Assembly (NCBI GenBank): GCA_900768705.1
Contig: CAAGEB010000083.1
Location: forward strand, 1-38,569
DNA: 38,569 bases
Origin: Oscillospiraceae bacterium
Lineage (GTDB): Bacteria > Bacillota > Clostridia > Oscillospirales > Ruminococcaceae
Reading direction: 5' to 3'
Shown: positions 1 through 7,259 of the stretch, piece after piece
How the letters are laid out: the number at the start of each line of letters is the position of its first letter
Position numbering within the stretch: position 1 is the first letter of the stretch
Notes under the pieces: model-generated
Told to the model about the DNA's origin: nothing
The model's input: only the letters and a program-made list of their open reading frames with translations
Database searches by the model: none
Made by a program: the position numbers and the translations under genes

Positions 1-68
1 ATTTAATTTTTTCAGGCTTTTTCTCTCGGGTTAACTCTCTTTTCGCTCTCATTTCCGAAAGCTTTTAT

Positions 69-97
69 ATTATACCACCCTTTTCGCCCTTTGTCAA
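69..97 (-). promoter_or_regulatory. Leftward SigA-type promoter leaving the window
   Basis: On the minus strand a perfect TTGACA (92-97) and a perfect TATAAT (69-74) are separated by 17 bases. No gene lies on the minus strand between it and base 1, so it should drive a gene beyond the left edge. The 98-236 stretch between this promoter and the rightward one is AT-rich and shows no gene. Confidence 0.75.
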
Positions 98-236
98 TAC
101 CTTTTTTGAAAAAAATTAATGTTTTCAAAAAATATATTATTTATATTATCCGCAATTTTTCAGCTATGTATTTCTTATATAAAATTATCTGTGCCGCAGT
201 TTAATATTATTCTTTCTCTATAAATGTAAAATATAC

Positions 237-265
237 TTGACATTTTGCAAAATATATGCTATAAT
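237..265 (+). promoter_or_regulatory. Promoter of the XRE regulator operon
   Basis: TTGACA at 237-242 and TATAAT at 260-265 have a 17-base spacer, and a TG one base upstream of the -10 makes it an extended -10 promoter. It lies 18 bases before the start codon of the XRE gene. A GAGGTGAG ribosome binding site sits at 273-280. Confidence 0.85.
242..253. promoter_or_regulatory. Palindrome in promoter spacer, candidate operator
   Basis: ATTTTGCAAAAT is a perfect 12-base palindrome between the -35 and -10 of the promoter that drives the XRE regulator. A dimeric repressor bound here would block RNA polymerase, so autoregulation is a reasonable inference. Binding is not shown by the sequence alone. 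Confidence 0.4.
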
Positions 266-283
266 TTCTCTTGAGGTGAGAAA

Positions 284-487
284 ATGGCAAAAAATCTCAG
301 AATGAAATCTGCCCGTGCTGCTCTTGACCTGTCGCAGGATGAACTTGCAAAAAAAGTCAATGTAACCCGCCAGACAATTTCCGCCGTAGAAAACGGCGAC
401 TATAATCCCACAATAAATTTATGTATTGCAATTTGCAAGGCATTAGGCAAAACCCTTGACGAACTTTTTTGGGAGGAATTGAAATGA
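284..487 (+). CDS. Small XRE-family (Cro/CI-type) transcriptional regulator
   Basis: This 67-residue protein is essentially one helix-turn-helix domain. Residues about 5-62 carry the typical XRE pattern: SQDELAKKVNVTRQTISAVE for helices 2-3, followed by NPTINLCIAICKALG and LDELFW. It is a DNA-binding protein expected to act as a dimer in the cytoplasm. The ATG follows a GAGGTGAG ribosome binding site by 3 bases, downstream of a near-perfect promoter with a palindrome in its spacer. Its stop codon overlaps the start of the next gene (ATGA), so it is co-translated with a four-helix membrane protein. XRE regulators of this size are often paired with small membrane proteins in Firmicutes. The target is not known; autoregulation is the simplest proposal. 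Confidence 0.9.
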   Translation: MAKNLRMKSARAALDLSQDELAKKVNVTRQTISAVENGDYNPTINLCIAICKALGKTLDELFWEELK

Positions 488-993
488 GTTTAAAATCCTT
501 TGATGAATTCTGCAAAAAAGTGATACTTTCCGAGCCGGGCAGCGAAAAAGAAATATTTGATGAACGCCAGAAACAAATTCAGGTTCATCTTGTGATTCAA
601 TCAATGATCTGTTTTATTGTGCTTATGTTAATTCATTGTGTAGTAAGCGATTATTTCTACAAGTGGTCTGAGACCAGCGTTTTACCCTTTCTCCTTTTTG
701 CTATGATTTCTGTAATCTTCTACATTATTAAATCAGGAATTAAAGGATGCTTTATTGGCGTAAACGGCGGATTTTCACGGTATGTTCCCGCATTTATGTG
801 CGTACTGCTGGGAGTTATGAACGGCTTCCGTGCGTTTATGGAAATCGAGGAAGCCCACTTCAGTATAATTAAAAACGGGGCAATCACCGACAGCTTCCTT
901 GGTCTTTGCACCTATGTACTTATGGCATTTTCCGGTATACTCACACTCATTTTTATTAAGAAGTGCGGTAAAGAGCGTGAAAAACAAAGCTAA
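484..993 (+). CDS. Four-helix membrane protein, partner of the XRE regulator
   Basis: The protein has 169 residues counted from the ATG at 484. That ATG overlaps the XRE stop codon and follows GGGAGG by 7 bases; an upstream in-frame TTG at 469 is a poorer start. A polar N-terminus (MSLKSFDEFCKK, then a FDERQKQ motif) is followed by about four hydrophobic segments near residues 30-50, 60-80, 100-120 and 138-158, and a basic tail. It resembles the small integral membrane proteins encoded beside XRE regulators (DUF6773-like), but I could not verify the family. The next gene is a clear paralogue with the same N-terminal signature. A role in sensing or signalling with the regulator is only inferred from the overlap. 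Confidence 0.8.
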   Translation: MSLKSFDEFCKKVILSEPGSEKEIFDERQKQIQVHLVIQSMICFIVLMLIHCVVSDYFYKWSETSVLPFLLFAMISVIFYIIKSGIKGCFIGVNGGFSRYVPAFMCVLLGVMNGFRAFMEIEEAHFSIIKNGAITDSFLGLCTYVLMAFSGILTLIFIKKCGKEREKQS

Positions 994-1036
994 TGAAATA
1001 CCATTTACCTACTTTCCGGAATAAAGGAGATTAAAT

Positions 1037-1576
1037 ATGAGCTTAAAATCATTTGATGATTTCTGTGCGAAGATGGTAAATAACGAGCCTCTTCAGCGCA
1101 AGGAAATATTAGATGAACGGCAGAAACTCGTCCGTTCAAAAATACTTACGCAGTCTCTGACCCTGTTTGGCATACTAGTTTCGGTTAATACTCTTATTAT
1201 GGAATGTGGTCTGCAATGGTGCGAAAGTTATTTTGCTCCCGTTGCTCTGTTTATTGCACTTTGCTACTTATACTATATTGTGAGAAATTCTTCACAAGGA
1301 TCTCTTTTCGGTCTTGACGGCACTTCTTCCCAGACTTATATAGCATGGATAGTTCTTACAGAATGTGTCCTTATACCACTTTTCAAATTTTTCAATTCTG
1401 ATGAAAAAGCGGGATTTACCGTAATAAATAACGGAACGTTGTCCGATAAATTTATTTTGTTTTTATTCTTTATAATAGGTGCGTCCGCCTCAATTGTAGT
1501 ACTTGTATCAGCTCGCCGTTATAAAAAAACCGATAAGGAGGTACAAAATGATAATCAGGAAAGCAGAAAAGCGTGA
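1037..1576 (+). CDS. Tandem paralogue of the preceding membrane protein
   Basis: This 179-residue protein starts MSLKSFDDFCAKM and carries ILDERQKLVR, matching MSLKSFDEFCKK and IFDERQKQIQ in its left neighbour. It also has about four hydrophobic segments and a late ITNNG/INNG-type stretch before the last helix (VINNGTLSDKF here, IIKNGAITDSF in the neighbour). The two genes are therefore a diverged tandem duplication. An AAAGGAG site precedes the ATG. The C-terminus is polar and charged (KKTDKEVQNDNQESRKA), and its last 29 bases overlap the GNAT gene. The function is unknown. The order XRE, membrane protein, membrane protein, acetyltransferase looks like a single transcript. Confidence 0.78.
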   Translation: MSLKSFDDFCAKMVNNEPLQRKEILDERQKLVRSKILTQSLTLFGILVSVNTLIMECGLQWCESYFAPVALFIALCYLYYIVRNSSQGSLFGLDGTSSQTYIAWIVLTECVLIPLFKFFNSDEKAGFTVINNGTLSDKFILFLFFIIGASASIVVLVSARRYKKTDKEVQNDNQESRKA

Positions 1577-2042
1577 TATTCCCAACCTGACCGATATTTA
1601 CAATGATGAAGTAATAAACGGCGTTGCAACGCTGGATATTCACCCCCGTTCTTCCGAAGACCGTCTGGAATGGTTCAATGCTCATAACAAGGATAATCAC
1701 CCGCTTATCGTTGCGGAGGATAACGGTACAGCAGTCGGCTATGCCACGCTTTCACCCTATCGGGAAAAGGAGGCATATTCTTCAACCGTTGAGCTTTCCG
1801 TTTATGTTGCCGCAGACTATCGGGGACAAGGAATCGCCTCTGCACTTCTTACGAAAATTCTGAACTTTGCAAGGAACGATCCTTCCACTCATCTTGTTGT
1901 TTCTGTAATCACCGCAGGAAACGATACCAGCGTTCACCTGCATAAAAAATTCGGATTTACCTACTGCGGCACAATCCACCGGGTTGGAATGAAATTCGGG
2001 AAATTTCTGGATATTGAAAATTATGAGCTTATCGTTGATTAA
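1548..2042 (+). CDS. GNAT N-acetyltransferase, phosphinothricin acetyltransferase-like
   Basis: The 164-residue protein is read from the ATG at 1548, which follows AAGGAGGT by a few bases; a longer in-frame start at 1503 lies deep inside the previous gene and is rejected. It has a full GNAT fold. An N-terminal MIIRKAEKRDIPNLTDIYND with the VINGVATLD stretch is typical of the PAT/Bar branch, the acetyl-CoA loop YRGQGIAS is at residues 91-98, and the C-terminal GFTYCGTIHRVGMKFGKFLD region matches the same branch. It should transfer acetyl from acetyl-CoA to a small amine. The real substrate cannot be read from sequence; members of this branch act on amino acid analogues such as methionine sulfoximine. 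Confidence 0.88.
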   Translation: MIIRKAEKRDIPNLTDIYNDEVINGVATLDIHPRSSEDRLEWFNAHNKDNHPLIVAEDNGTAVGYATLSPYREKEAYSSTVELSVYVAADYRGQGIASALLTKILNFARNDPSTHLVVSVITAGNDTSVHLHKKFGFTYCGTIHRVGMKFGKFLDIENYELIVD

Positions 2043-2114
2043 GAAAGCCCGATTATGCCACTTGAAAAACCACAGAACTTTTTTGTGAATAATTAAAAAA
2101 TTCCGCTTTTCCTA

Positions 2115-2143
2115 TTGAAAAAATTCTTTCATTGTGATATAAT
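2115..2143 (+). promoter_or_regulatory. Promoter of pyrG
   Basis: TTGAAA at 2115-2120 and TATAAT at 2138-2143 are separated by 17 bases. The predicted leader is only about 30 bases, with AAAGGTGG as ribosome binding site. No attenuator hairpin and no GGGC start of the kind used for CTP-sensitive reiterative transcription in Bacillus pyrG is visible. Confidence 0.8.
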
Positions 2144-2180
2144 AAATTCAAGTATGTGAATTACGGAAAGGTGGAAAAAA

Positions 2181-3785
2181 ATGGACACAAAGTACATATT
2201 CGTCACAGGCGGCGTAGTTTCGGGACTTGGCAAAGGTATTACGGCGGCTTCCCTCGGCAGACTGCTGAAAGCCCGCGGTTACAGAGTAACCATTCAGAAG
2301 TTCGATCCCTATCTCAATGTGGATCCCGGCACAATGTCCCCCTATCAGCACGGCGAAGTATTCGTTACCGATGACGGTGCGGAAACTGACCTGGATCTGG
2401 GTCACTACGAGCGTTTTATTGACGAAAACCTCTCGGTTAACAGCAATGTTACCACAGGTAAAATTTACTGGACTATTTTAAATAAGGAAAGAAGGGGAGA
2501 TTATCTTGGCGGTACCGTTCAGGTTATCCCCCATGTTACCAACGAAATAAAGAACCGTGTTTACCGAGCAGCAAACAGCGGAGCCGAACCCGTAGATGTT
2601 GTTATTACAGAAATCGGCGGCACCGTCGGTGATATTGAATCTACTCCTTTTCTTGAAACTATACGGCAGGTAAGCTATGAAAAGGGCAGAGAAAATGTAC
2701 TTTACATTCATGTTACCCTTCTTCCCTACATTTCCGGAAGCAACGAACTGAAAACCAAGCCTACTCAGCATTCCGTCAAGGAGCTGCTTTCACTGGGTAT
2801 CCAGCCGAATATTCTCGTTCTCCGCAGCGAATGTGAGGTTCCCGAGGAGATGCGTGAAAAAATTGCTCTTTTCTGTAATGTGAGAAAAGAGGATGTTATC
2901 CAGAATTTAACGGCTTCCTCTCTTTATGCCGTTCCCCTTATGCTGGAAAATGAAGGTCTTGCACATTCCGCCTGCTATCATCTGGGTCTTGAGGACAGAA
3001 AGCCCGAGCTTGCCGAATGGGAGGAAATGGTAAAGCGTCAGGAAAACGCTTCAAAACCGCTTACGATTGGTCTTGTGGGCAAATATGTGGCACTTCCCGA
3101 CGCATATATTTCCGTAATAGAGTCAATCCGCCATGCCGGCGCACAGAACGGCTGCAAGGTCGATATAAAACTTATCAATTCCGAAGAAATCACCGCTTCC
3201 AACGCAGGAGAAATGCTTGAGGGTCTTGACGGAATTTGTGTTCCCGGAGGCTTCGGCGACAGAGGAATCGAGGGAATGATTGAATCGGTTCACTATGCCC
3301 GTGAAAACAAAATCCCCTATCTGGGACTTTGCCTCGGAATGCAGATGGCTGTTATCGAATTTGCCAGATATGCCGCAGGACTTGAGGGAGCAAATTCCGG
3401 TGAGTTCGGAGAGCATAAATATAATGTTATCGATATAATGCCCGATCAGAAGGGTGTTGATATGGGCGGCACAATGCGTCTCGGTCTGTATCCCTGCAAG
3501 CTGGAGGAGGGCAGTATTTCCCGTGAGGTTTACGGCGACGAGCTGATTTACGAACGCCACCGCCACCGCTACGAATTCAATAACACATATCGTGAAACTC
3601 TTATGGAAAAGGGTCTGAAATTCGCCGGACTTTCTCCGGACGGAAAGCTTGTGGAAATTGTAGAGCTTCCCAGAAGCGAACATCCTTTCTTTGTGGCGGT
3701 TCAGTTCCACCCCGAATTCAAATCCCGTCCCAATCGTCCCCACCCGCTGTTCAACGAGTTTATAAAAACAGCAAGCTCAAAATAA
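2181..3785 (+). CDS. pyrG: CTP synthase (glutamine-hydrolysing)
   Basis: This enzyme makes CTP from UTP, ATP and glutamine, the last step of de novo pyrimidine nucleotide synthesis. At 534 residues it is normal length. The N-terminal synthase domain opens with KYIFVTGGVVSGLGKGITAA (P-loop) and contains the conserved SPYQHGEVFVTDDGAETDLD and EIGGTVGDIES motifs. The C-terminal class I glutamine amidotransferase domain has nucleophile Cys384 in LGLCLGMQ and the His510/Glu512 pair in FHPEF. It has its own promoter, and the hairpin at 3793-3823 lies just after the stop codon, so it may form its own transcription unit with some read-through into ppk1. Confidence 0.98.
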   Translation: MDTKYIFVTGGVVSGLGKGITAASLGRLLKARGYRVTIQKFDPYLNVDPGTMSPYQHGEVFVTDDGAETDLDLGHYERFIDENLSVNSNVTTGKIYWTILNKERRGDYLGGTVQVIPHVTNEIKNRVYRAANSGAEPVDVVITEIGGTVGDIESTPFLETIRQVSYEKGRENVLYIHVTLLPYISGSNELKTKPTQHSVKELLSLGIQPNILVLRSECEVPEEMREKIALFCNVRKEDVIQNLTASSLYAVPLMLENEGLAHSACYHLGLEDRKPELAEWEEMVKRQENASKPLTIGLVGKYVALPDAYISVIESIRHAGAQNGCKVDIKLINSEEITASNAGEMLEGLDGICVPGGFGDRGIEGMIESVHYARENKIPYLGLCLGMQMAVIEFARYAAGLEGANSGEFGEHKYNVIDIMPDQKGVDMGGTMRLGLYPCKLEEGSISREVYGDELIYERHRHRYEFNNTYRETLMEKGLKFAGLSPDGKLVEIVELPRSEHPFFVAVQFHPEFKSRPNRPHPLFNEFIKTASSK

Positions 3786-3792
3786 CCTTAAT

Positions 3793-3823
3793 CCGCACAA
3801 AGAATTGTAAAATCTTTGTGCGG
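3793..3823 (+). terminator. Perfect 11-bp hairpin after pyrG
   Basis: CCGCACAAAGA (3793-3803) pairs perfectly with TCTTTGTGCGG (3813-3823) around a 9-base loop. The following bases are only moderately T-rich (TAAATTTAATT), so this may be a leaky terminator or an RNA-stabilising hairpin between pyrG and ppk1. Confidence 0.6.
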
Positions 3824-3860
3824 TAAATTTAATTCCGTGTAAATTTTTAAGGAGGCAAAT

Positions 3861-6044
3861 ATGTCAGATTCAATATATGACAACCGTGAATTATCCTGGC
3901 TGAAATTCAATGCCCGTGTGCTGGAAGAAGCCTGCGATACTACCACGCCGCTTTTTGAGAGACTTCGTTTTGTACAAATCTTCTGTTCCAATCTGGACGA
4001 GTTCTTTATGATAAGAGTGGGAAGCTGGTATGACCGCCTTATCTGCGAACCGAAAGAGCGTGAAAACAAAACAAATATGAACGCCAAGGAGCAGCTTTCC
4101 GCAATCGCCGCAGAAGTCCGTATGCTTATTCCACGGCTTGATAAGGCATACAAGGAAATAATGGATGGGCTTTCAGACTACGGAATTCAGCATATCACCG
4201 ATGAAAACCTCACTCCCGAGGAAGAAGCCTTTCTCAAATCCTATTTTACTCGTGAAATTCTGCCGCTTCTTTTCACCGGAATTGTGGATAAAAAGCATCC
4301 TATCCCATTCCTGAAAAGCGGCGAAATATATGTCGGCTGCAAAATACGCAAAAAAGCGGAAAACAGCGATAAATTCACCTTCGGAATACTTCCCGCCTCT
4401 GAGAACCTTCCCCGCCTTGTGTTTGTACCCGGTTCGGGAAAATTCGTACTGATTGAAGAGCTTATCTCCAGATATGCCGATCTGGTTTTCAAGAATTTCG
4501 ATATAATTTCCCGCTGCATATTCAGAGTTACGAGAAACGCCGATATTGCCATTGACGAAGGTCTTTTTGACCACGATGTGGATTTCCGTGACATTATGAG
4601 CAAGCTGGTGAAAAAACGCAAAAAACTGCACCCTGTCCGTGCCCAGTTTTACGGAAGCCCTGACAGCTACACAGTTTCAATAGTAACAAAAATTCTCGGC
4701 ATAAGCGAAAATTTCGTATTCCACCAGACCTCACCGCTGAATGTGGGCTTTATATCCACTCTGGAAAGACGACTGGAAAAGAAAAGCGAACTTTTCTTCA
4801 AGCCCCTGTCTCCCCAGAAATCCGCTTCAATTCTGCCCGGCGAACCGCTGATCGACCAGATATTCAAGCACGATATTCTGCTGAACTATCCCTATGAAAA
4901 TATCAGCCACTTTATCAATCTTCTTGAAGAAGCCGCAGTTAATCCCAATGTATCCTCCATCAAAATTACACTGTACCGTGTTGCCCGTGACAGTAAAATT
5001 ATCAACGCACTGAACAAGGCGGCGGAAAACGGAAAGGATGTTCTCGCCCTTGTGGAGCTTCGGGCAAGATTTGACGAAGAAAACAACATCGGCTGGTCAA
5101 AACAGCTGGAGGACGCAGGAGTAAATGTTATTTACGGTCTGGACGAGCTGAAGGTACATTCCAAGCTCCTGCTGATTACACTTCGTGACGGCAATAATGT
5201 ACGCTATATCACTCAGGTGGGAACAGGAAACTACAACGAGCGAACCTCCAAGCTCTATACCGACCTTACTCTGATGACCGCCAACAGAGACATCGGCTCC
5301 GACGCTTCCGTGGTATTCAATGCTCTTGTTGAAGAAACCACCGTCACCAGCACAAACCGACTGCTTGTTGCTCCGAAAGCGCTGAAAAGCCGCATAGTCG
5401 AATTCATTGACAATGAAATCACCTACGGAAAGGACGGATACATAGGAATAAAAATCAACTCACTTACCGACCGTGACCTGATAGAAAAGCTGGCGGAAGC
5501 TTCCAGAGCGGGAGTTAAGGTGGAGCTGGTTGTCAGAGGAATATGCTGCCTTATTCCCGGAATTCCCGGAGATACGGAGAATATCCGTGTGGTATCCATT
5601 GTGGGAAGATTTCTGGAACACAGCCGAATTTATATTTTCGGCAAGAACGAACGCCGCAGAGTTTATATTTCCAGTGCGGACTTTATGACACGAAATACGG
5701 AACGGCGTGTGGAGGTGGCGGCTCCTATCCTTGACGAACAGCTTGCGGACAGGGTTGTGGGAATATTCAACACCTGCATGAATGATAATGTGAAGGCAAG
5801 AGAGCTTTGTCCCGACGGAGAATACCGCCGAGTTGACGCCAACGGACAGCCTCCGCTCAATTCCCAGAGCTATTTCTACGAGCAGGCATATAAGGCTGCC
5901 GAAACAATCGGAACAAAACCCGTGAGAAAGTCTGTTCCGATTACCGTTCCCGAAGTCCCGGAGCTTTCAAGCCCTGTATCGGAAGTCTCCGTACAGAAAA
6001 CAGACGCGCAGCCAATTAAGGTTAAAATCAGAAGAATAAGATAA
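3861..6044 (+). CDS. ppk1: Polyphosphate kinase 1
   Basis: PPK1 reversibly polymerises the terminal phosphate of ATP into inorganic polyphosphate and acts at the inner face of the membrane. The 727 residues contain the four family domains: N-terminal helical (YDNRELSWLKFNARVLEEA), head (PLLFTGIVDKKHPIPFL), C1 and C2. His433 in ELKVHSKLLL is at the position of the autophosphorylated histidine, and His587 in FLEHSRIYIF is the second conserved active-site histidine. Arg and Tyr-rich ATP-contact motifs such as QVGTGNYNERTSKLYTD follow. The last 60 residues are a Pro/Ser/Val-rich tail with no obvious domain. The start ATG follows AAGGAGG. No exopolyphosphatase gene is adjacent. Confidence 0.97.
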   Translation: MSDSIYDNRELSWLKFNARVLEEACDTTTPLFERLRFVQIFCSNLDEFFMIRVGSWYDRLICEPKERENKTNMNAKEQLSAIAAEVRMLIPRLDKAYKEIMDGLSDYGIQHITDENLTPEEEAFLKSYFTREILPLLFTGIVDKKHPIPFLKSGEIYVGCKIRKKAENSDKFTFGILPASENLPRLVFVPGSGKFVLIEELISRYADLVFKNFDIISRCIFRVTRNADIAIDEGLFDHDVDFRDIMSKLVKKRKKLHPVRAQFYGSPDSYTVSIVTKILGISENFVFHQTSPLNVGFISTLERRLEKKSELFFKPLSPQKSASILPGEPLIDQIFKHDILLNYPYENISHFINLLEEAAVNPNVSSIKITLYRVARDSKIINALNKAAENGKDVLALVELRARFDEENNIGWSKQLEDAGVNVIYGLDELKVHSKLLLITLRDGNNVRYITQVGTGNYNERTSKLYTDLTLMTANRDIGSDASVVFNALVEETTVTSTNRLLVAPKALKSRIVEFIDNEITYGKDGYIGIKINSLTDRDLIEKLAEASRAGVKVELVVRGICCLIPGIPGDTENIRVVSIVGRFLEHSRIYIFGKNERRRVYISSADFMTRNTERRVEVAAPILDEQLADRVVGIFNTCMNDNVKARELCPDGEYRRVDANGQPPLNSQSYFYEQAYKAAETIGTKPVRKSVPITVPEVPELSSPVSEVSVQKTDAQPIKVKIRRIR

Positions 6045-6049
6045 AAAAC

Positions 6050-6080
6050 AGTACCGCTGCGGGTAATTCCCAGCGGTACT
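6050..6080 (+). terminator. Hairpin after ppk1
   Basis: AGTACCGCTG (6050-6059) pairs with CAGCGGTACT (6071-6080), and the stem continues inward with GGG/CCC. There is no long T run. It starts 6 bases after the ppk1 stop codon and abuts the palindromic element. The AGCGGTACT string recurs in the terminator at 6356-6384. Confidence 0.5.
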
Positions 6081-6103
6081 TTGCAATGTGGATTGCGGTT
6101 TGA

Positions 6104-6298
6104 CTGTAAGGTAATAAGTCTGTTCTTTGCCTCCCCTATCCCCCTAACCCCCTTCCCCCTCGGTGGAAGGGGGAGATGAAAGGGTACTCCGTACCCTTAA
6201 CCCGGTCGAGGGCGCCGCCCCCGAACCCCCGCTTCCTTTTGTGAGACAAAAGGAAGCGAAAAGCCAATTCTGGTCTGTGCAGACTTATTACCTTACAG
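6104..6298. repeat. MITE-like palindromic element with 19-bp terminal inverted repeats
   Basis: CTGTAAGGTAATAAGTCTG at 6104-6122 occurs as its exact reverse complement at 6280-6298. The symmetry extends outward: about 6069-6092 matches the complement of 6308-6332 with three differences, each of which would still pair as G-U in a rightward RNA. The interior is C-rich on this strand and full of smaller hairpins (CCCCCTTCC/GGAAGGGGG, GGGTAC/GTACCC, GCTTCCTTTTGT/ACAAAAGGAAGC). There is no open reading frame I would defend and no transposase. A related copy begins at 38222. The left end, a C-rich stretch and the string at 6196-6214 match it in direct orientation, and 6226-6282 matches it in inverted orientation. 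It lies between convergent genes. Confidence 0.85.
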
Positions 6299-6355
6299 GC
6301 ACAAACTAACCCATATTGCAAAGTATCGTTGGAAAAAAGCGGCTATTAGCAGACA

Positions 6356-6391
6356 GAGCAGTATCGCACGAAGCGGTACTGCTCTTTTTTT
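6356..6391 (+). terminator. Intrinsic terminator for the rightward ppk1 transcript
   Basis: GAGCAGTATCGC (6356-6367) pairs with GCGGTACTGCTC (6373-6384), with one G-U pair and a 5-base loop, followed directly by seven T at 6385-6391. It should stop transcription that has crossed the palindromic element, before it enters the convergent methyltransferase gene. Confidence 0.85.
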
Positions 6392-6395
6392 ATCA

Positions 6396-7223
6396 TTATT
6401 TCCGTCTCAGCTCCCAGAAAGCCACCGCACCCGCAGCCGCCACATTCAGCGAATCCACACCGTGGGACATAGGTATTTTTACCGTATAATCGCAGTGTGC
6501 AATGGTCTCACGGGCAAGACCGTCTCCCTCCGTTCCGAGAACAATGGCAAGCCTTTCTTCTGCCGCCAGCTTCGGGTCGTCTATGCTTAATGAATTGTCG
6601 CTGAGAGCCATAGCGGCGGTTTTAAATCCTATGGAGTGAAGAATTTCCGTACCGTTATTCAGCCAATCCTCGGGGGAACTGCCGATAACAGCCCACGGCA
6701 CTAGCAGAACCGTTCCCATACTCACCCGCACCGAACGCCGCAGAAGCGGATCACAGCAGGAAGGAGTAATCAACACCGCATCTATTCCCAGTGCCGCCGC
6801 AGAACGGAATACTGCGCCCATATTGGTTGAATCCACAATATTTTCCAGCACCGCAATCCTATGAGCATTTTCGCAGATTTTCTCCGTACTTTGCAAAGCG
6901 GGACGGCGAACTGCACCAAGAACTCCCCGATTAAGCTTATAGCCTGTAATTTTTGAAAGAATATCGGACGGAGCAATGTAAATCGGTATATCCCCGCACC
7001 GACTTATCAAATCCTTCGCACAGCCCTCCAAACACTTTTTTTCCGTTAGCACGGAAAGCAGCTCATACCCTGCGTCAAGCGCAAGATTAATAACCTTGGG
7101 CGATTCGGCAATAAAAATACCTTTTTCGGGTTCCAGCTTATTCCGCAGCTGATGCTCGGTAAGATTTGTGAATACTTCGCATTCCGGAGCGGAAAGGTCG
7201 GTTATTTCTATATATTTCGGCAT
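6396..7223 (-). CDS. SpoU/TrmH-family RNA 2'-O-ribose methyltransferase
   Basis: The protein has 275 residues when read from the ATG at 7223; an in-frame GTG four codons upstream has no better ribosome binding site. It transfers methyl from S-adenosylmethionine to a ribose 2'-OH in rRNA or tRNA. The three SpoU motifs are present in the C-terminal half: NIVDSTNMGAVFRSAAALG (motif 1), LAIVLGTEGDGL (motif 2) and IPMSHGVDSLNVAAAGAVA (motif 3), which build the trefoil knot. An N-terminal domain of about 100 residues (KLEPEKGIFIAESPKVI) resembles the substrate-binding domain of TsnR/RlmB relatives. It is last in the leftward cluster from dusB. The modified nucleotide is not identifiable here. Confidence 0.92.
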   Translation of the reverse strand: MPKYIEITDLSAPECEVFTNLTEHQLRNKLEPEKGIFIAESPKVINLALDAGYELLSVLTEKKCLEGCAKDLISRCGDIPIYIAPSDILSKITGYKLNRGVLGAVRRPALQSTEKICENAHRIAVLENIVDSTNMGAVFRSAAALGIDAVLITPSCCDPLLRRSVRVSMGTVLLVPWAVIGSSPEDWLNNGTEILHSIGFKTAAMALSDNSLSIDDPKLAAEERLAIVLGTEGDGLARETIAHCDYTVKIPMSHGVDSLNVAAAGAVAFWELRRK

Positions 7224-7259
7224 ATCGGATCTCACTTCTTAATTTAATATCCGCAATAT

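Noticed and set aside
3793..3823. Possible protein-binding operator between pyrG and ppk1
   Set aside because: The perfect inverted repeat lies directly after the pyrG stop codon and has no promoter hexamers near it. A transcript hairpin explains it better.
6136..6321. A 61-codon open frame on the minus strand inside the palindromic element
   Set aside because: It is built from the hairpin arms and poly-C/G tracts, has low-complexity composition, no ribosome binding site and crosses the terminal repeat. It is a by-product of the repeat.
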